64,000 nucleotides of DNA, taken from assembly GCA_903903985.1 (NCBI GenBank), contig CAIVAT010000034.1:1-64000 (forward strand), read 5' to 3'. How positions within the stretch are numbered: the first letter of the stretch is position 1; each line of letters starts with the position of its first letter. The notes under the pieces were generated by a model, which did not search any database, was not told where the DNA came from, and saw nothing but the letters and a program-made list of their open reading frames with translations. The DNA is from an uncultured Bacteroidales bacterium (GTDB taxonomy: Bacteria; Bacteroidota; Bacteroidia; Bacteroidales; FEN-979). A program made the translations under genes and the position numbers. This document shows, in pieces, positions 1 to 8,524 of this stretch.

Positions 1-2
1 CC

Positions 3-98
3 GATCTAGCGTTAAATGAATTTTATCAAAAAGATAGAAGATTTTTAGGATTAAAAAATATCGCAGGAACAAGTTTTGTTTTTATTAAGTTTGATTGA
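3..98 (+). CDS. 3' end of an unidentified protein (partial)
   Basis: This is an open frame of 31 codons that enters from the left window edge and stops at TGA 96-98. The residues are mixed hydrophobic and charged and end in a short Phe/Val/Ile-rich stretch, as many globular proteins do. The other two forward frames hit stops within the first 18 bases, so this is the only frame on this strand that could be a gene tail. Nothing identifies the family. The coding nature is plausible but unproven. Confidence 0.35.
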   Translation, partial: DLALNEFYQKDRRFLGLKNIAGTSFVFIKFD

Positions 99-327
99 TT
101 TGAATTTGAGACACGCAACAAGCCGGCTTGTGCAATACAACTCGGTTAATCGGCCAACCGATCACATGCATCAAATACAATCAAGTGAATACGTTCAAAC
201 CAAAAATGAGTGTTGTGAAAATTCCGGCATTTCTTATCCAACGCATTGGGCATAGCGGTTAAACGTCAGATGCAAGTTAAAATAAGGCTTTAATATAAAA
301 ATAGTTGATTTTTCAAGAAGTATCTTA
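99..327. other. Intergenic stretch with two small palindromes
   Basis: No gene is seen. It contains a perfect 14-bp palindrome at 118-131 (ACAAGCCGGCTTGT) and a small ATCGG/CCGAT hairpin at about 154-167. A GTTAAAC heptamer at 258-264 follows ATCCAAC at 236-242. These fit the loose consensus of integron recombination boxes, but they are too close together and the pattern does not recur downstream, so no attC site is called. Confidence 0.4.
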
Positions 328-777
328 ATGAACTTAAAAAGCTATGTAAACAGGGTTCTAGGGGCACCAGATACGATAGGGCAACTTAATATATCAATTG
401 AAAAGGCGTTTCATGCCAGATCTTTTAAATTGTTTTGGCGTTATTGGAATCCTTTATATGGATATATATTATCAAAATATATCCATAAGCCATTATCAAA
501 AAAGATGAACGATAAGATTTCAACATTAATAACATTTGTGTTGAGTGGTTTAATTCTACATGATTCATGGTTCATGCCTCTATATTATATTTTATTTAAT
601 AAATTTGTCTTTTTCCCTGTAACAATTATTTTTTTTTGTTTTGGGATAATTTTGATAATTGAAGATTCATTCAGGTTAAGAAAAAATATTCTTGACGATA
701 AGGCACATGTTTTGATTAATATAGTTTACGTTGTTGGAATTAGTGTTGTTGGAGGGTTAATATCTGCCTTAATTTGA
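328..777 (+). CDS. MBOAT-like membrane protein, C-terminal-type fragment
   Basis: A 149-residue membrane protein. Residues 30-80 contain FWRYWNP, then a PL pair, then SGLILHD. This order resembles the active-site half of membrane-bound O-acyltransferases (MBOAT), in which a histidine in a 'sGxxH' segment is catalytic. Full MBOAT enzymes have about 400-500 residues, so this is either a short family member or a remnant. Hydrophobic segments lie at about 65-80, 85-110 and 130-149. The DNA is conspicuously AT-rich compared with the housekeeping genes, suggesting transfer. The next gene starts at or just after this stop, so the two are probably co-transcribed. Family assignment comes from motif order only. 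An acyl acceptor cannot be predicted. Confidence 0.6.
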   Translation: MNLKSYVNRVLGAPDTIGQLNISIEKAFHARSFKLFWRYWNPLYGYILSKYIHKPLSKKMNDKISTLITFVLSGLILHDSWFMPLYYILFNKFVFFPVTIIFFCFGIILIIEDSFRLRKNILDDKAHVLINIVYVVGISVVGGLISALI

Positions 778-782
778 AAGCC

Positions 783-1454
783 ATGAAGGTAAAATATTTG
801 ATAAAACACTTTGTTGGCACATTTTTATTTTTTACAATCCTATTTATTAGTGCAGGGCGAATGGATTATTGGCAAGGACTGATTTATGTGATAATTGGCC
901 TGGTAATGTTTTTTTTAAATTACACGATTCTACGGATAGACACTGAATTATTAAATGAACGTTCATCACCCGGAGAAGGCACTAAGAAATGGGATAAGGC
1001 CATCCTGGGATTATCATTCCTGGTAACAATTTCAATGTATATGATTGCAGGATTTGATTCCGGCCGTTACCATTGGTCTCCTGAGTTCCATTGGAGCATC
1101 TATCTCCTGGGGATCATCATGACAATTGCCGGACAACTTATTTTTCTCATCGCTCAGAAGCAAAATGAATTTTTTTCAAGTACTGTCAGAATTCAAACCA
1201 ACAGAGAACATGATGTTTGCGATACCGGGTTATATAGAATAGTCCGACATCCTGCTTATCTTGGATCGATCATTCAGTTAACAGGATTTCCATTACTCTT
1301 TGGTTCAAATTGGAGCATAATACCCATCTGCATAATGATCATCCTATTTATAACACGGACAAGTTTGGAAGATAAAACTTTGAAAAATGAATTGAAGGGT
1401 TACCTTGATTATTCTGATAAAACCCGATATAAGATCATGCCATATGTCTGGTGA
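783..1454 (+). CDS. Isoprenylcysteine carboxylmethyltransferase-like integral membrane protein
   Basis: This membrane protein of about 223 residues has four or five hydrophobic segments. Its C-terminal third carries the signature of the ICMT/PEMT-like membrane methyltransferases: GLYRIVRHPAYLG at about 155-167, followed by a hydrophobic stretch and a polar tail. In that superfamily the His-Pro and following residues help bind S-adenosylmethionine, and methyl acceptors range from prenylated proteins to lipids. An in-frame TTG at 774 overlaps the stop of the upstream gene (TTGA) and could be the true, translationally coupled start. The ATG at 783 is used here. With the MBOAT-like gene it may form a small lipid- or envelope-modifying pair, which is inference. 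Confidence 0.75.
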   Translation: MKVKYLIKHFVGTFLFFTILFISAGRMDYWQGLIYVIIGLVMFFLNYTILRIDTELLNERSSPGEGTKKWDKAILGLSFLVTISMYMIAGFDSGRYHWSPEFHWSIYLLGIIMTIAGQLIFLIAQKQNEFFSSTVRIQTNREHDVCDTGLYRIVRHPAYLGSIIQLTGFPLLFGSNWSIIPICIMIILFITRTSLEDKTLKNELKGYLDYSDKTRYKIMPYVW

Positions 1455-1591
1455 ATATTTTAAACGACTAATTTAAAAGAATAAAACAAAGCCCAGTTGC
1501 TAATGTGCCAAATTTACATGGTGGTGGTAGTGACTTACAGGAATTTGTTTCATACAGATAAACTTATTAACCATTAATTCAAAATCCTGCT

Positions 1592-2002
1592 ATGAAAAGT
1601 TGCCCAAAATGCAATTCTGAAATTGACGATAATTTCGATTTGTGCTGGAATTGTCAATATAGCTTTGTTGATGATAAAGTTCTTGACAACAGCGATTTTA
1701 TTTCGATATGCCCAAAATGCAATCAGGAGGTAAAATCCTATTTGAATTCCTGTCCATATTGTCATTGTGATTTACGAGAAAACTATCACGAAAGTGAAGT
1801 AAAACAAAATGATGACAAACCTGTTGATTGTTTGAGATGTAAGATTGCTCTTGATTTTCATGGGAACTTTAAATTTAATGACGATACCAGAGCCGGATCA
1901 ATTGGTAATTTGCTTGAAGTATTTATAAACAAAGAATCGTTTGATATTTATAGTTGCCCTAAATGCGGGAAACTCGAATTTTTTCTGCCAGGATTTGAAT
2001 GA
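1592..2002 (+). CDS. Triple zinc-ribbon protein
   Basis: A 136-residue soluble protein with three Cys4 zinc-ribbon knuckle pairs: C4/C7 with C18/C21, C40/C43 with C54/C57, and C80/C83 with C122/C125. The first two are compact ribbons of the kind found at the ends of many bacterial membrane and regulatory proteins. The third is split by about 38 residues. No catalytic domain or transmembrane segment accompanies them, so the protein probably mediates protein or nucleic-acid contacts. It is AT-rich and stands alone, with about 140 bp upstream and 157 bp downstream free of genes. Confidence 0.75.
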   Translation: MKSCPKCNSEIDDNFDLCWNCQYSFVDDKVLDNSDFISICPKCNQEVKSYLNSCPYCHCDLRENYHESEVKQNDDKPVDCLRCKIALDFHGNFKFNDDTRAGSIGNLLEVFINKESFDIYSCPKCGKLEFFLPGFE

Positions 2003-2159
2003 ACATCCTTGCCGCAGAGCAGCAAGGCATCAAACTGGTAAAATATTTCTCTTCTCGTCGCAAGACGGGCTGAGGCAATTAAATTAAACTTGCAATAACG
2101 AGCCTGCAGCATTTTGCTGCATATCAGTTGTAACAATAGTTTTCCTAAATGATACCGCC

Positions 2160-2912
2160 ATGCTGAAAACATTAAAGATAATGACGCTCCTATGCCTCCT
2201 GTTAATCAGTTCCTGTAAAAAGCAACAAAACGAACCTTATACGAGGCCTGACAATCTGGTCATTGGAGACTATACCAACACACTGCGCCAGATATTCGAT
2301 ACGGTTATCGTTTACCAGGGATTTCCGGCAAGTATTGACCTTGACATGGATAATGATCAGGTTGACGATGTGAGGCTGATCAGTACGAATTGGGGCTCTG
2401 TTGGCCTGGGGCATCACCCGAGGTCGGAGATATGGTGCCTGACGAACAATGTTTCCATTTCAGGTTTTTACACCACTGACACCACCTTCTTTTCCTTTGA
2501 CCAGTCCTCCTATATTGGAAATGACAGTATCGTGAATATTGATGAATACTACCGCTATTCGTGTCATACGATCAGTGACCAGGATTCGGTTGTTAATATT
2601 GCCTCCGGCGTCTATAAAATTTCTGTTAAAAGTGAACATGATAAAATCAACAAACTGGACATGTTTAAAACAGATTCACTAGTACTCATTGATGATTCCT
2701 ATTCTTTCCCTCCATTTACCATTTATAAACAGGATACGGTCATCCAAAAATACGAGTATGTTTATAACAACTGCAGCACCTTCCCGCAGGATGATGTCCA
2801 CTACATAGGCATCAGGATAGTGAAAGGAAATGAAGTAAAATATGGCTGGATTAAATTATCGGTGATCGATATAAACAAAATCATCATTTATGAAACCACG
2901 GTGCAAAAATAG
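2160..2912 (+). CDS. Predicted lipoprotein of unknown function
   Basis: A 250-residue protein with a classic lipoprotein signal: a basic start, a Leu-rich core and the lipobox LISSC, giving a predicted lipidated Cys19 followed by KKQQ. The mature part is Asp- and Thr-rich with alternating hydrophobic beta-strand-like segments and an acidic DMDNDQVDD patch near residue 62 that resembles a calcium-binding loop. No catalytic motif is recognised. It probably sits in the outer membrane or periplasm. The intergenic DNA just upstream (2100-2135) has a GCAGC/GCTGC hairpin. Confidence 0.75.
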   Translation: MLKTLKIMTLLCLLLISSCKKQQNEPYTRPDNLVIGDYTNTLRQIFDTVIVYQGFPASIDLDMDNDQVDDVRLISTNWGSVGLGHHPRSEIWCLTNNVSISGFYTTDTTFFSFDQSSYIGNDSIVNIDEYYRYSCHTISDQDSVVNIASGVYKISVKSEHDKINKLDMFKTDSLVLIDDSYSFPPFTIYKQDTVIQKYEYVYNNCSTFPQDDVHYIGIRIVKGNEVKYGWIKLSVIDINKIIIYETTVQK

Positions 2913-3027
2913 TATACGGTGTTAGAATGATTATTGTATCAATGATTGCCCAAAATCAACTCACTGCATGTTTTTCAAATCTGTAAACTTCCCGATCTTC
3001 GGCCAATTCAAATAAAGCAAGTAAGGT

Positions 3028-3396
3028 ATGATTAACCCATATTTCTATTTATATTATACAATTTTCAAACTAACCTATAAGACCAACAAGGATATCATTG
3101 AATGGTCAAGCATGATTACGATAAGTGTTCTTATTTACTTCAATTTCATTTCATTATTAATTCTGACGATTCCTAAACCTGATATTGTTCAATACAAATA
3201 TTTTGTATTTTACTGGGCAGGATTAACTCTTTTGATTGCTAACTATTATATATTCATCTATAAAAAGAAATATGTTAAAATTGTAAATCAGTATAAAAAA
3301 GAATCAAGATTCTTCAGTGTTATTGGTGGAATGACAGTAATATCCTATATCATCCTTTCAGCATGGTATTTTATCTACCTGGTTCAAAACAATTAA
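3028..3396 (+). CDS. Small integral membrane protein, unknown
   Basis: This is a 122-residue protein with three clear transmembrane segments: about 25-48, 58-78 and 97-118. Short basic loops separate them, including a KKKYVK stretch near residues 77-82. No family signature is seen. It is very AT-rich, as are several neighbours, and has no obvious operon partner. The start ATG follows a GTAAGG stretch. It is likely a real gene, judging from codon pattern and the coherent membrane topology, but no function can be assigned. Confidence 0.6.
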   Translation: MINPYFYLYYTIFKLTYKTNKDIIEWSSMITISVLIYFNFISLLILTIPKPDIVQYKYFVFYWAGLTLLIANYYIFIYKKKYVKIVNQYKKESRFFSVIGGMTVISYIILSAWYFIYLVQNN

Positions 3397-3582
3397 CGTT
3401 GCAAACTTTTTCAATCCAAATCGATCAGTTTCAATCTCTTTCAGGGCTATGGATGGGGTTTAGCCTGCTTTGACCAGAAATAACAGGTTACTTGGTTTGA
3501 TTGGGTCATTCAAATTACTAATAATGAAGGGTAAGAAAAATCAAATAAACAGTTCAGTGCAGAACAAAGGCAACTCAATCGA

Positions 3583-4260
3583 ATGATAAGAATTCCCGGT
3601 GGCGAAATAGCATTAAGGGATGACAGAATAAACCTATCATGGAAGGTGATCATACACCCTTTCCTTTTAGGGAAATATCTGATCACCCAGGATATTTATT
3701 TTAACATAACCGGAAAAGAACCCTTTGCTCATAAGGGAAACCGAAAACCAGCAGAGAATGTTTCATGGTTTGATGCCGTTTGTTTTTGCAACCTGCTTTC
3801 TCAAAAATCGGGATTCACCGAATACTATATTATGCATGGTGACAGTGAAGAAATAATCTGCCGGCCGGAATCACAGGGCTATCGGCTTCCCTCTGAGGCA
3901 GAATGGCAGTATGCATGCCAGGCAGGCGTTGTGAATCCCAGGTATGGAGATATAAATGATATTTCCTGGTACAAGGAAAATTCCAGGGGAGCAACTCATG
4001 AGGTTGGGAAAAAGGAACCAAATGCGTGGGGCCTGTATGACATGTTGGGTAATGTTTGGGAATGGTGCTGGGATATTTATGATGAAAAGGAATATGGATC
4101 CTACCGGGTGATTCGTGGCGGTGGCTGGAATGATCCTGAAAGGGGTTGCCTGGCGACAAACCGACGTCGCAGTCACCCATCATTTAAAATCGATGATCTT
4201 GGATTTCGCATAGCCAGTTCCGGTAAACTACCGATGACTGGTGAATTATTTGAATTTTAA
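3583..4260 (+). CDS. SUMF1/FGE-sulfatase-domain protein
   Basis: A 225-residue single-domain protein of the formylglycine-generating-enzyme superfamily. Landmarks in order are MIRIPGG at the start, ENVSWFDAVCFCN (about 64-76), RLPSEAEWQYA (about 102-112), WGLYDMLGNVWEW (about 148-160), VIRGGGWND (about 174-182) and LGFRIA near the end. True sulfatase-activating FGEs use a pair of cysteines after the RGGS motif. Here only one Cys is found at that place and the other position is Asp, so sulfatase activation is unlikely. Many such domains act instead as binding modules or in metabolite biosynthesis. There is no signal peptide, so it is probably cytoplasmic. Confidence 0.85.
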   Translation: MIRIPGGEIALRDDRINLSWKVIIHPFLLGKYLITQDIYFNITGKEPFAHKGNRKPAENVSWFDAVCFCNLLSQKSGFTEYYIMHGDSEEIICRPESQGYRLPSEAEWQYACQAGVVNPRYGDINDISWYKENSRGATHEVGKKEPNAWGLYDMLGNVWEWCWDIYDEKEYGSYRVIRGGGWNDPERGCLATNRRRSHPSFKIDDLGFRIASSGKLPMTGELFEF

Positions 4261-4273
4261 AAATACAAATTGA

Positions 4274-4420
4274 ATGAAAAAAAGGCATCTCCTGCTTTAC
4301 AACCGGAACAAGACCGTCAAGGATGAAGCATTACAAATATTCTGGTTTGAAGCGATTACAAAGGAATCTTTGACTACCTTGCAACAACATGAACAATATT
4401 CATTGAAAAATAAACAATAA
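4274..4420 (+). CDS. Small 48-residue ORF
   Basis: A short frame running from ATG 4274 to TAA 4418. It starts 13 bp after the SUMF1-like gene and ends 11 bp before the Imm-like gene. The peptide is basic at its N-terminus (MKKRH) and contains a hydrophobic/aromatic core near QIFWFEAI. Its tight position between two + strand genes and sensible residue composition support coding. It is too short to classify, and it could also be the decayed remainder of a longer gene. Confidence 0.4.
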   Translation: MKKRHLLLYNRNKTVKDEALQIFWFEAITKESLTTLQQHEQYSLKNKQ

Positions 4421-4431
4421 AAAAAAAGGCC

Positions 4432-4839
4432 ATGAACACACTGTTATCTGTTTTATTGATTTTCAGCCTGGGAACACCGGAGTTGCTGCTGATCCTGATT
4501 TGCCTCGCTGTATTAATTGTTCCTTATTTTATTCCTGCAATTATTGCCAGGAAAAAGGTCAATTTCACCGGAATTTTATTGTTAAATATATTCCTGGGAT
4601 GGACATTACTGGGTTGGATCGGGGCTTTGATTTGGGCTATAACCGATAAAACACCTGAAGAAATTGCTGATGCAAAAAATATCAATTTAAATGTCACGAA
4701 TTCAGATAAGAAAAACAAATGTGCTTTCTGCGGCTTTGAATCATATGAAAAGACAACATTTTGTTCGGTATGCTCAAAGGATGAAAAAGGGATGACCCTT
4801 GAAGATTATAAAAATAATCTTTCAAAATCAGGACAATAG
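4432..4839 (+). CDS. Superinfection-immunity (Imm)-like membrane protein with zinc ribbon
   Basis: A 135-residue protein. Residues 20-75 contain two transmembrane segments in the pattern typical of the T4 Imm superinfection-immunity family: PYFIPAIIARKK, then an LLNIFLGWTLLGWIGALIWA block. A C-terminal cytoplasmic zinc ribbon follows, with CAFCGF at about 99-104 and CSVCS at about 113-117. In phage T4, Imm blocks DNA entry of a second phage at the inner membrane. Many bacterial homologues are simply small membrane proteins of unknown role. The added ribbon and location in an accessory region make an exclusion or defence role possible, but that is inference. Confidence 0.75.
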   Translation: MNTLLSVLLIFSLGTPELLLILICLAVLIVPYFIPAIIARKKVNFTGILLLNIFLGWTLLGWIGALIWAITDKTPEEIADAKNINLNVTNSDKKNKCAFCGFESYEKTTFCSVCSKDEKGMTLEDYKNNLSKSGQ

Positions 4840-4910
4840 TCGTATTTTTCACCAGTTAATTCTGCAATGCGGCTGCAGTAAAAGCATCGTCCAGTCTTAA
4901 AAACAGATTT

Positions 4911-5609
4911 ATGCGGACCGTGGTTCTTACCATTGGATTCTTTGTCTGTACAATGTTTATTTATGGACAGCAGGCGGAGTATCCTTCGCAAGAACATCTG
5001 CCAAGACATTATCTTTCACTGAACCCTCTGAATATTTTGTTTTTTCAGCAAGCTGGTTTGACTTATGAATACAAACCCGGTCGATTGGGTATTGGCATTA
5101 CTGCGGGGTACATTTATCCCAACAGGAAAGAGTACAGCAACTGGTTCATTGCAGGCCCGGTGGAATATGGCTCCCTGGGTTATTATTCAGGATTTTTTCT
5201 TGTTCCCCAGGTTAATGCGTATTTGACAAAACCAAAAAAGACAGGCAACACGGCCCTGGTGTATTTGTCGCTCAAAGGTGTTTACAAATACATGACCGTT
5301 GATTCGACAGAAAGCTATGCATGGGATACTCATTCAGATGATTATTACTGGGTTTACAGAAAACAGGTGGACAGGGTGAACATTTTTGGGTTCTTCGTTG
5401 ATTTCGGGATTAAATACGTATGGAAACATTTCTTTTTTGATGTCAATATTGGCCCGGGGATGATGTATGTAAATCATAATCTTGTTATTGCAGGACAAAC
5501 ATCCGGTCACCCTTCAGACGTTAGCAACATACATCCGCCCCGTTCAGAAAAATTCAATGAACAGCATTTAACCTTAAATTTCAGCTTGAATCTTGGAATA
5601 CCTTTTTAA
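4911..5609 (+). CDS. Predicted outer-membrane or periplasmic beta-rich protein
   Basis: A 232-residue protein with a Sec signal peptide (hydrophobic core at residues 4-18, probable cleavage after IYG at about 20). The mature chain has alternating aromatic/hydrophobic strands, for example LGIGITAGYIYP and FFDVNIGPGMM, and ends in a Phe (LNLGIPF). These are typical of small Bacteroidota outer-membrane beta-barrels. Many Tyr and Trp residues would form aromatic girdles. No specific family is recognised. It stands alone after a 71-bp gap. Confidence 0.6.
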   Translation: MRTVVLTIGFFVCTMFIYGQQAEYPSQEHLPRHYLSLNPLNILFFQQAGLTYEYKPGRLGIGITAGYIYPNRKEYSNWFIAGPVEYGSLGYYSGFFLVPQVNAYLTKPKKTGNTALVYLSLKGVYKYMTVDSTESYAWDTHSDDYYWVYRKQVDRVNIFGFFVDFGIKYVWKHFFFDVNIGPGMMYVNHNLVIAGQTSGHPSDVSNIHPPRSEKFNEQHLTLNFSLNLGIPF

Positions 5610-5667
5610 CCGGCAACCTTGAAATAATAATGATCATCCTCGTCTCAATCGACGGGAATTAACCCAG

Positions 5668-5720
5668 CCACCTCAACCCCGTCCACTACTCCTGAAGGAG
5701 AAGCGGTGCAGGGGATGAGG
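5668..5720. repeat. Intergenic palindromic element (CCTCA...TGAGG family), degenerate copy
   Basis: An imperfect inverted repeat with outer arms CCTCAACCCC and GGGGATGAGG around an inner CTCCTGAAGGAG hairpin. A stronger relative lies at 35381-35456 and a more distant GC-rich one at 60605-60685. It has no coding capacity and is probably a non-autonomous dispersed element. Confidence 0.6.
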
Positions 5721-5784
5721 CTATTAAAAATCGACACATATCCGGCCCTCAACCGAAAAGTGGTCGGCCTTCCGTTTTTCAATC

Positions 5785-7032
5785 ATGAATATGACAAGAA
5801 AACTCATACTATTTGTTGTTATCCTAATTATAAACCAATCTTGTACACTTATTTACCGGGAAGCAAGATACGGTCAGCCAAATATTGATGCCTATAAGAT
5901 TTTTCCTTATGATACTATTAAAACAGGTGAAACGATTTTTCATTTTAATGAGGGCAATAAAGCCATCCTAAATGAGGCGATTCTAAATCCGGAAGAAATA
6001 AAACACATAAACACAAACATACATGACAGTTTATTTACACTGGATTATTTCCTGATGAAAACCGGTACAACTGCTTTTATTGTTATTCGCAATGACTCAA
6101 TTCTGTTTGAAAAATATTACAGCGGTTACAATAGAAGCAAAATCTCAACTGTTTTTTCTGTATCAAAATCAATAACCTCCCTCTTGGTTGGATTGGCTAT
6201 AGATGACGGATATATTTCAAGTGTTCAGGATCCAATAACTAAATATATTTCTGAATTAAAGGGCAGAGATCCGAAATTTGAACATCTTACTATTGAGCAG
6301 TTATTGAACATGCGTTCGGGCCTGAAATTTAAGGAATCCTATGCTAACCCGTTCTCCGACATGGCCAGATATTATTATGGCGTAAGCCAGATGCGGAAAA
6401 TAAGCAAGTTGAAATTCGAAACCGAACCCGGCGAAAAATTTAATTACCAAAGCGTGAACACTGCCCTTTTGGGAATTGCTGTTGAGAAGGCTTCAGGGGT
6501 TCCGCTTGCCAGGTATCTTGAAGAAAAGATATGGATACCTTTAGGGATGGAAAACGGTGCTACATGGAGTCTTGACGATAAAAGACACCGAGTTGCCAAA
6601 GCATATGGAGGATTAAATACATCCGTAATTGATTTAGCAAAAATCGGGCGTTTGTATCTCCATAATGGGAATTGGAATGGTAAGCAGATTTTATCAGAGG
6701 AATGGGTTAAAAAATCAACAATGCCAAATGCATTAAGTAATGGGTACCAGTATCAGTGGATATTTGTTCCTTCTATCTTTGAGAAAAACTATCCTGACTC
6801 TGCAAGTGCAATGAGAGCATGGAATAATCCAACAAATAAATATTCAAAATACCCTCATCGAATGTGGAAAGATGCATCACACGAAACTAGCTGGGCTATC
6901 CTGTATTTTTATCCTTATTTTTTTGCTTATGGCATTTTTGGTCAGACGCTGGCGATATGTACTGAAAAGAATTTAATCATTGTAAGGCTCGGCAAAGGAG
7001 GAGATTTTAAATCATTCATATATATTTACTAA
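5785..7032 (+). CDS. Serine hydrolase of the beta-lactamase (class C / DUF302-type) fold, lipoprotein
   Basis: A 415-residue beta-lactamase-superfamily hydrolase. The signal ends in a lipobox-like INQSC (Cys at about 20), so it is probably a lipoprotein facing the periplasm or surface. The catalytic SxxK is S125-V-S-K128. The second motif Tyr is at 221 (Y-Q-S), and the sequence around it, FNYQSVNTALLG, is typical of 'serine hydrolase' class C-like proteins. A C-terminal GQTLAI replaces the usual K/H-T-G motif. Family members include D-amino peptidases, esterases and 6-aminohexanoate hydrolases. True beta-lactamase activity is not implied. The gene is AT-rich, with a palindromic element just upstream, suggesting acquisition. 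Confidence 0.85.
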   Translation: MNMTRKLILFVVILIINQSCTLIYREARYGQPNIDAYKIFPYDTIKTGETIFHFNEGNKAILNEAILNPEEIKHINTNIHDSLFTLDYFLMKTGTTAFIVIRNDSILFEKYYSGYNRSKISTVFSVSKSITSLLVGLAIDDGYISSVQDPITKYISELKGRDPKFEHLTIEQLLNMRSGLKFKESYANPFSDMARYYYGVSQMRKISKLKFETEPGEKFNYQSVNTALLGIAVEKASGVPLARYLEEKIWIPLGMENGATWSLDDKRHRVAKAYGGLNTSVIDLAKIGRLYLHNGNWNGKQILSEEWVKKSTMPNALSNGYQYQWIFVPSIFEKNYPDSASAMRAWNNPTNKYSKYPHRMWKDASHETSWAILYFYPYFFAYGIFGQTLAICTEKNLIIVRLGKGGDFKSFIYIY

Positions 7033-7213
7033 GCACCAAGTTATAGTGAAAGGCGAACCTGATTAGCGTGCTTCGAAGAAACGCTGGAGTAACTGAAACG
7101 AAAAATGATTGAGAAAAATATACTTCAGAACACCATTCAAATGTAACTGCCAACACCCGATCGGTGGCTTCCGATTTGCTTCAGGGGTATTGGAATTGAA
7201 GAAAACCGACAAG

Positions 7214-7663
7214 ATGAAAAAACTAATTTCAACAAAACCAGCCTGGTTATTCCTGGTGTATGGCATCATTGACGTCCTTTGCACCGGCGCAGGGATGGGT
7301 GTTCCTGTCTTTTGCATATTGCTTGGTTTTTTTTCGGGATGGTTCATAATGAATATAATGATGTTGCGAACCAATGACCTGAATGAAATTCTGACAATGT
7401 CATTCAAATATGCTTCAGCAACAACTTTTATCACATTTCTTCTGATGCTGATCACCTGGGGTGGAGCAATCATGGTCTTTTTCAGTCACAGTTATCATTA
7501 TGAAAACTTCGGACATCCGTTCATTTTATACGATCCGAAATTAAGTTTTTTCGGATGGCTGGTTTTAATGATCGTTGTTTCGCCATTGCTGCAATTACTG
7601 ACAACCGTTTTCTCATTATATCTGACCTTGATGATCAATAACAGAACGAGCAGAACATCCTGA
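7214..7663 (+). CDS. Small integral membrane protein, unknown
   Basis: The ATG at 7214 (MKKLISTKPAW) is preferred over the upstream ATG at 7109, because the extra 35 residues are Cys/Pro-rich, not conserved-looking and overlap what seems to be degenerate sequence. The product of about 149 residues has three to four transmembrane segments: about 9-27, 30-46, 65-88 and 115-140. No family is recognised. It sits between the serine hydrolase and the DUF1579-like gene on the same strand, with wide gaps on both sides. Confidence 0.6.
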   Translation: MKKLISTKPAWLFLVYGIIDVLCTGAGMGVPVFCILLGFFSGWFIMNIMMLRTNDLNEILTMSFKYASATTFITFLLMLITWGGAIMVFFSHSYHYENFGHPFILYDPKLSFFGWLVLMIVVSPLLQLLTTVFSLYLTLMINNRTSRTS

Positions 7664-7852
7664 TATGCCTGTGAAAAAATCGCGGCAGCCCTTTGGGACA
7701 TCCCGGCAAAACCAAAGAACCGTTCACCTGGGCTGGGCTTGCCAGGGAAATTCATTGGTCCTCAATGATTCCCGGTATAACCCGGTGTAATAACCATGAA
7801 CTGGTTCACAGCTAAAACTTGATTTATATGACAACCCTTTAACAACAATCAT

Positions 7853-8377
7853 ATGAGAAATAAAGTACTTCTAATTATTGCATTTTGTGGGTTTATGACC
7901 TTGTGCCATGGACAACAAGGTTCAGCCTGGAATAAATGGAATTGGTTAATGGGTGAATGGTCTGGTGAAAGCGATGGCCAAACTGGCCGGGGAGGTGGCA
8001 CTTTTTCGTTAAATCCCGGGCTTGATAATAAAATCCTGATAAGAAAAAATCATGCTGAATATCCTGCTACGGATAATAAGCCACAAATAATCCATGAAGA
8101 TTTGATGATTGTATATCTGGATCCTACCGGGAACCCATCAAACGCAGTGTATTTTGATAACGAAGGACATACGATAAATTATGCGATCGCATACCCGAAT
8201 AAATCAATTGTTCTGACAAGTGATAAAACCAAAAATGCACCTGTTTTCCGTGTGACCTATGAACTGATTGATAATCAAAGTATCAAAGTGAAATTTGAAA
8301 TGTCGCAGGATGGTGAAACCTTTTTGACTTATACTGAAGGTAAATGCAAAAGAACCGGAAAGTCGGGAGAACAATAA
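7853..8377 (+). CDS. Secreted DUF1579-like protein
   Basis: A 174-residue protein with a Sec signal peptide (cleavage probably after CHG at about 20). The mature protein starts with WNKWNWLMGEWSGES, the 'W-L-x-G-x-W-x-G' opening characteristic of the DUF1579/THAP4-like lipocalin-type beta-barrel group. Further strands follow, with NAVYFDNEGH near 103-112 and a charged C-terminus. Relatives are small ligand-binding barrels of unknown substrate, exported in Bacteroidota. No catalytic residues are evident. Confidence 0.7.
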   Translation: MRNKVLLIIAFCGFMTLCHGQQGSAWNKWNWLMGEWSGESDGQTGRGGGTFSLNPGLDNKILIRKNHAEYPATDNKPQIIHEDLMIVYLDPTGNPSNAVYFDNEGHTINYAIAYPNKSIVLTSDKTKNAPVFRVTYELIDNQSIKVKFEMSQDGETFLTYTEGKCKRTGKSGEQ

Positions 8378-8511
8378 TCCGCCTGTCCCACCGGCATTCA
8401 AACATATTTGCACAATAATTCTTTAATTTTGATACGATTATCGACCACACCTTCATGCACCAAACCGTTATAATGATTGAACATATAGTAAACCGTAGTT
8501 CATTTATTTAA

Positions 8512-8520
8512 AAAGGAGGA
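8512..8520 (+). promoter_or_regulatory. Strong Shine-Dalgarno (AAAGGAGGA)
   Basis: An AAAGGAGGA stretch lies 4 bp before ATG 8525. Bacteroidota genes usually rely little on such sites. Its presence settles the start of this gene and hints at foreign origin or high expression. Confidence 0.7.
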
Positions 8521-8524
8521 CAAA

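Noticed and set aside
236-264. Integron attC site (ATCCAAC...GTTAAAC)
   Set aside because: The boxes are only 15 bp apart, not well complementary, and no comparable sites recur between the following genes.
3583-4260. A sulfatase-activating formylglycine-generating enzyme
   Set aside because: Only one of the two expected cysteines after the RGG motif is present, and no sulfatase gene is nearby.
5706-5888. Small frame overlapping the start of the serine hydrolase
   Set aside because: It is in a different frame, made largely of the palindromic element and the hydrolase signal region.
5785-7032. Antibiotic-resistance beta-lactamase
   Set aside because: The fold and SxxK fit, but the third motif is not KTG, and the sequence is of the general serine-hydrolase type.
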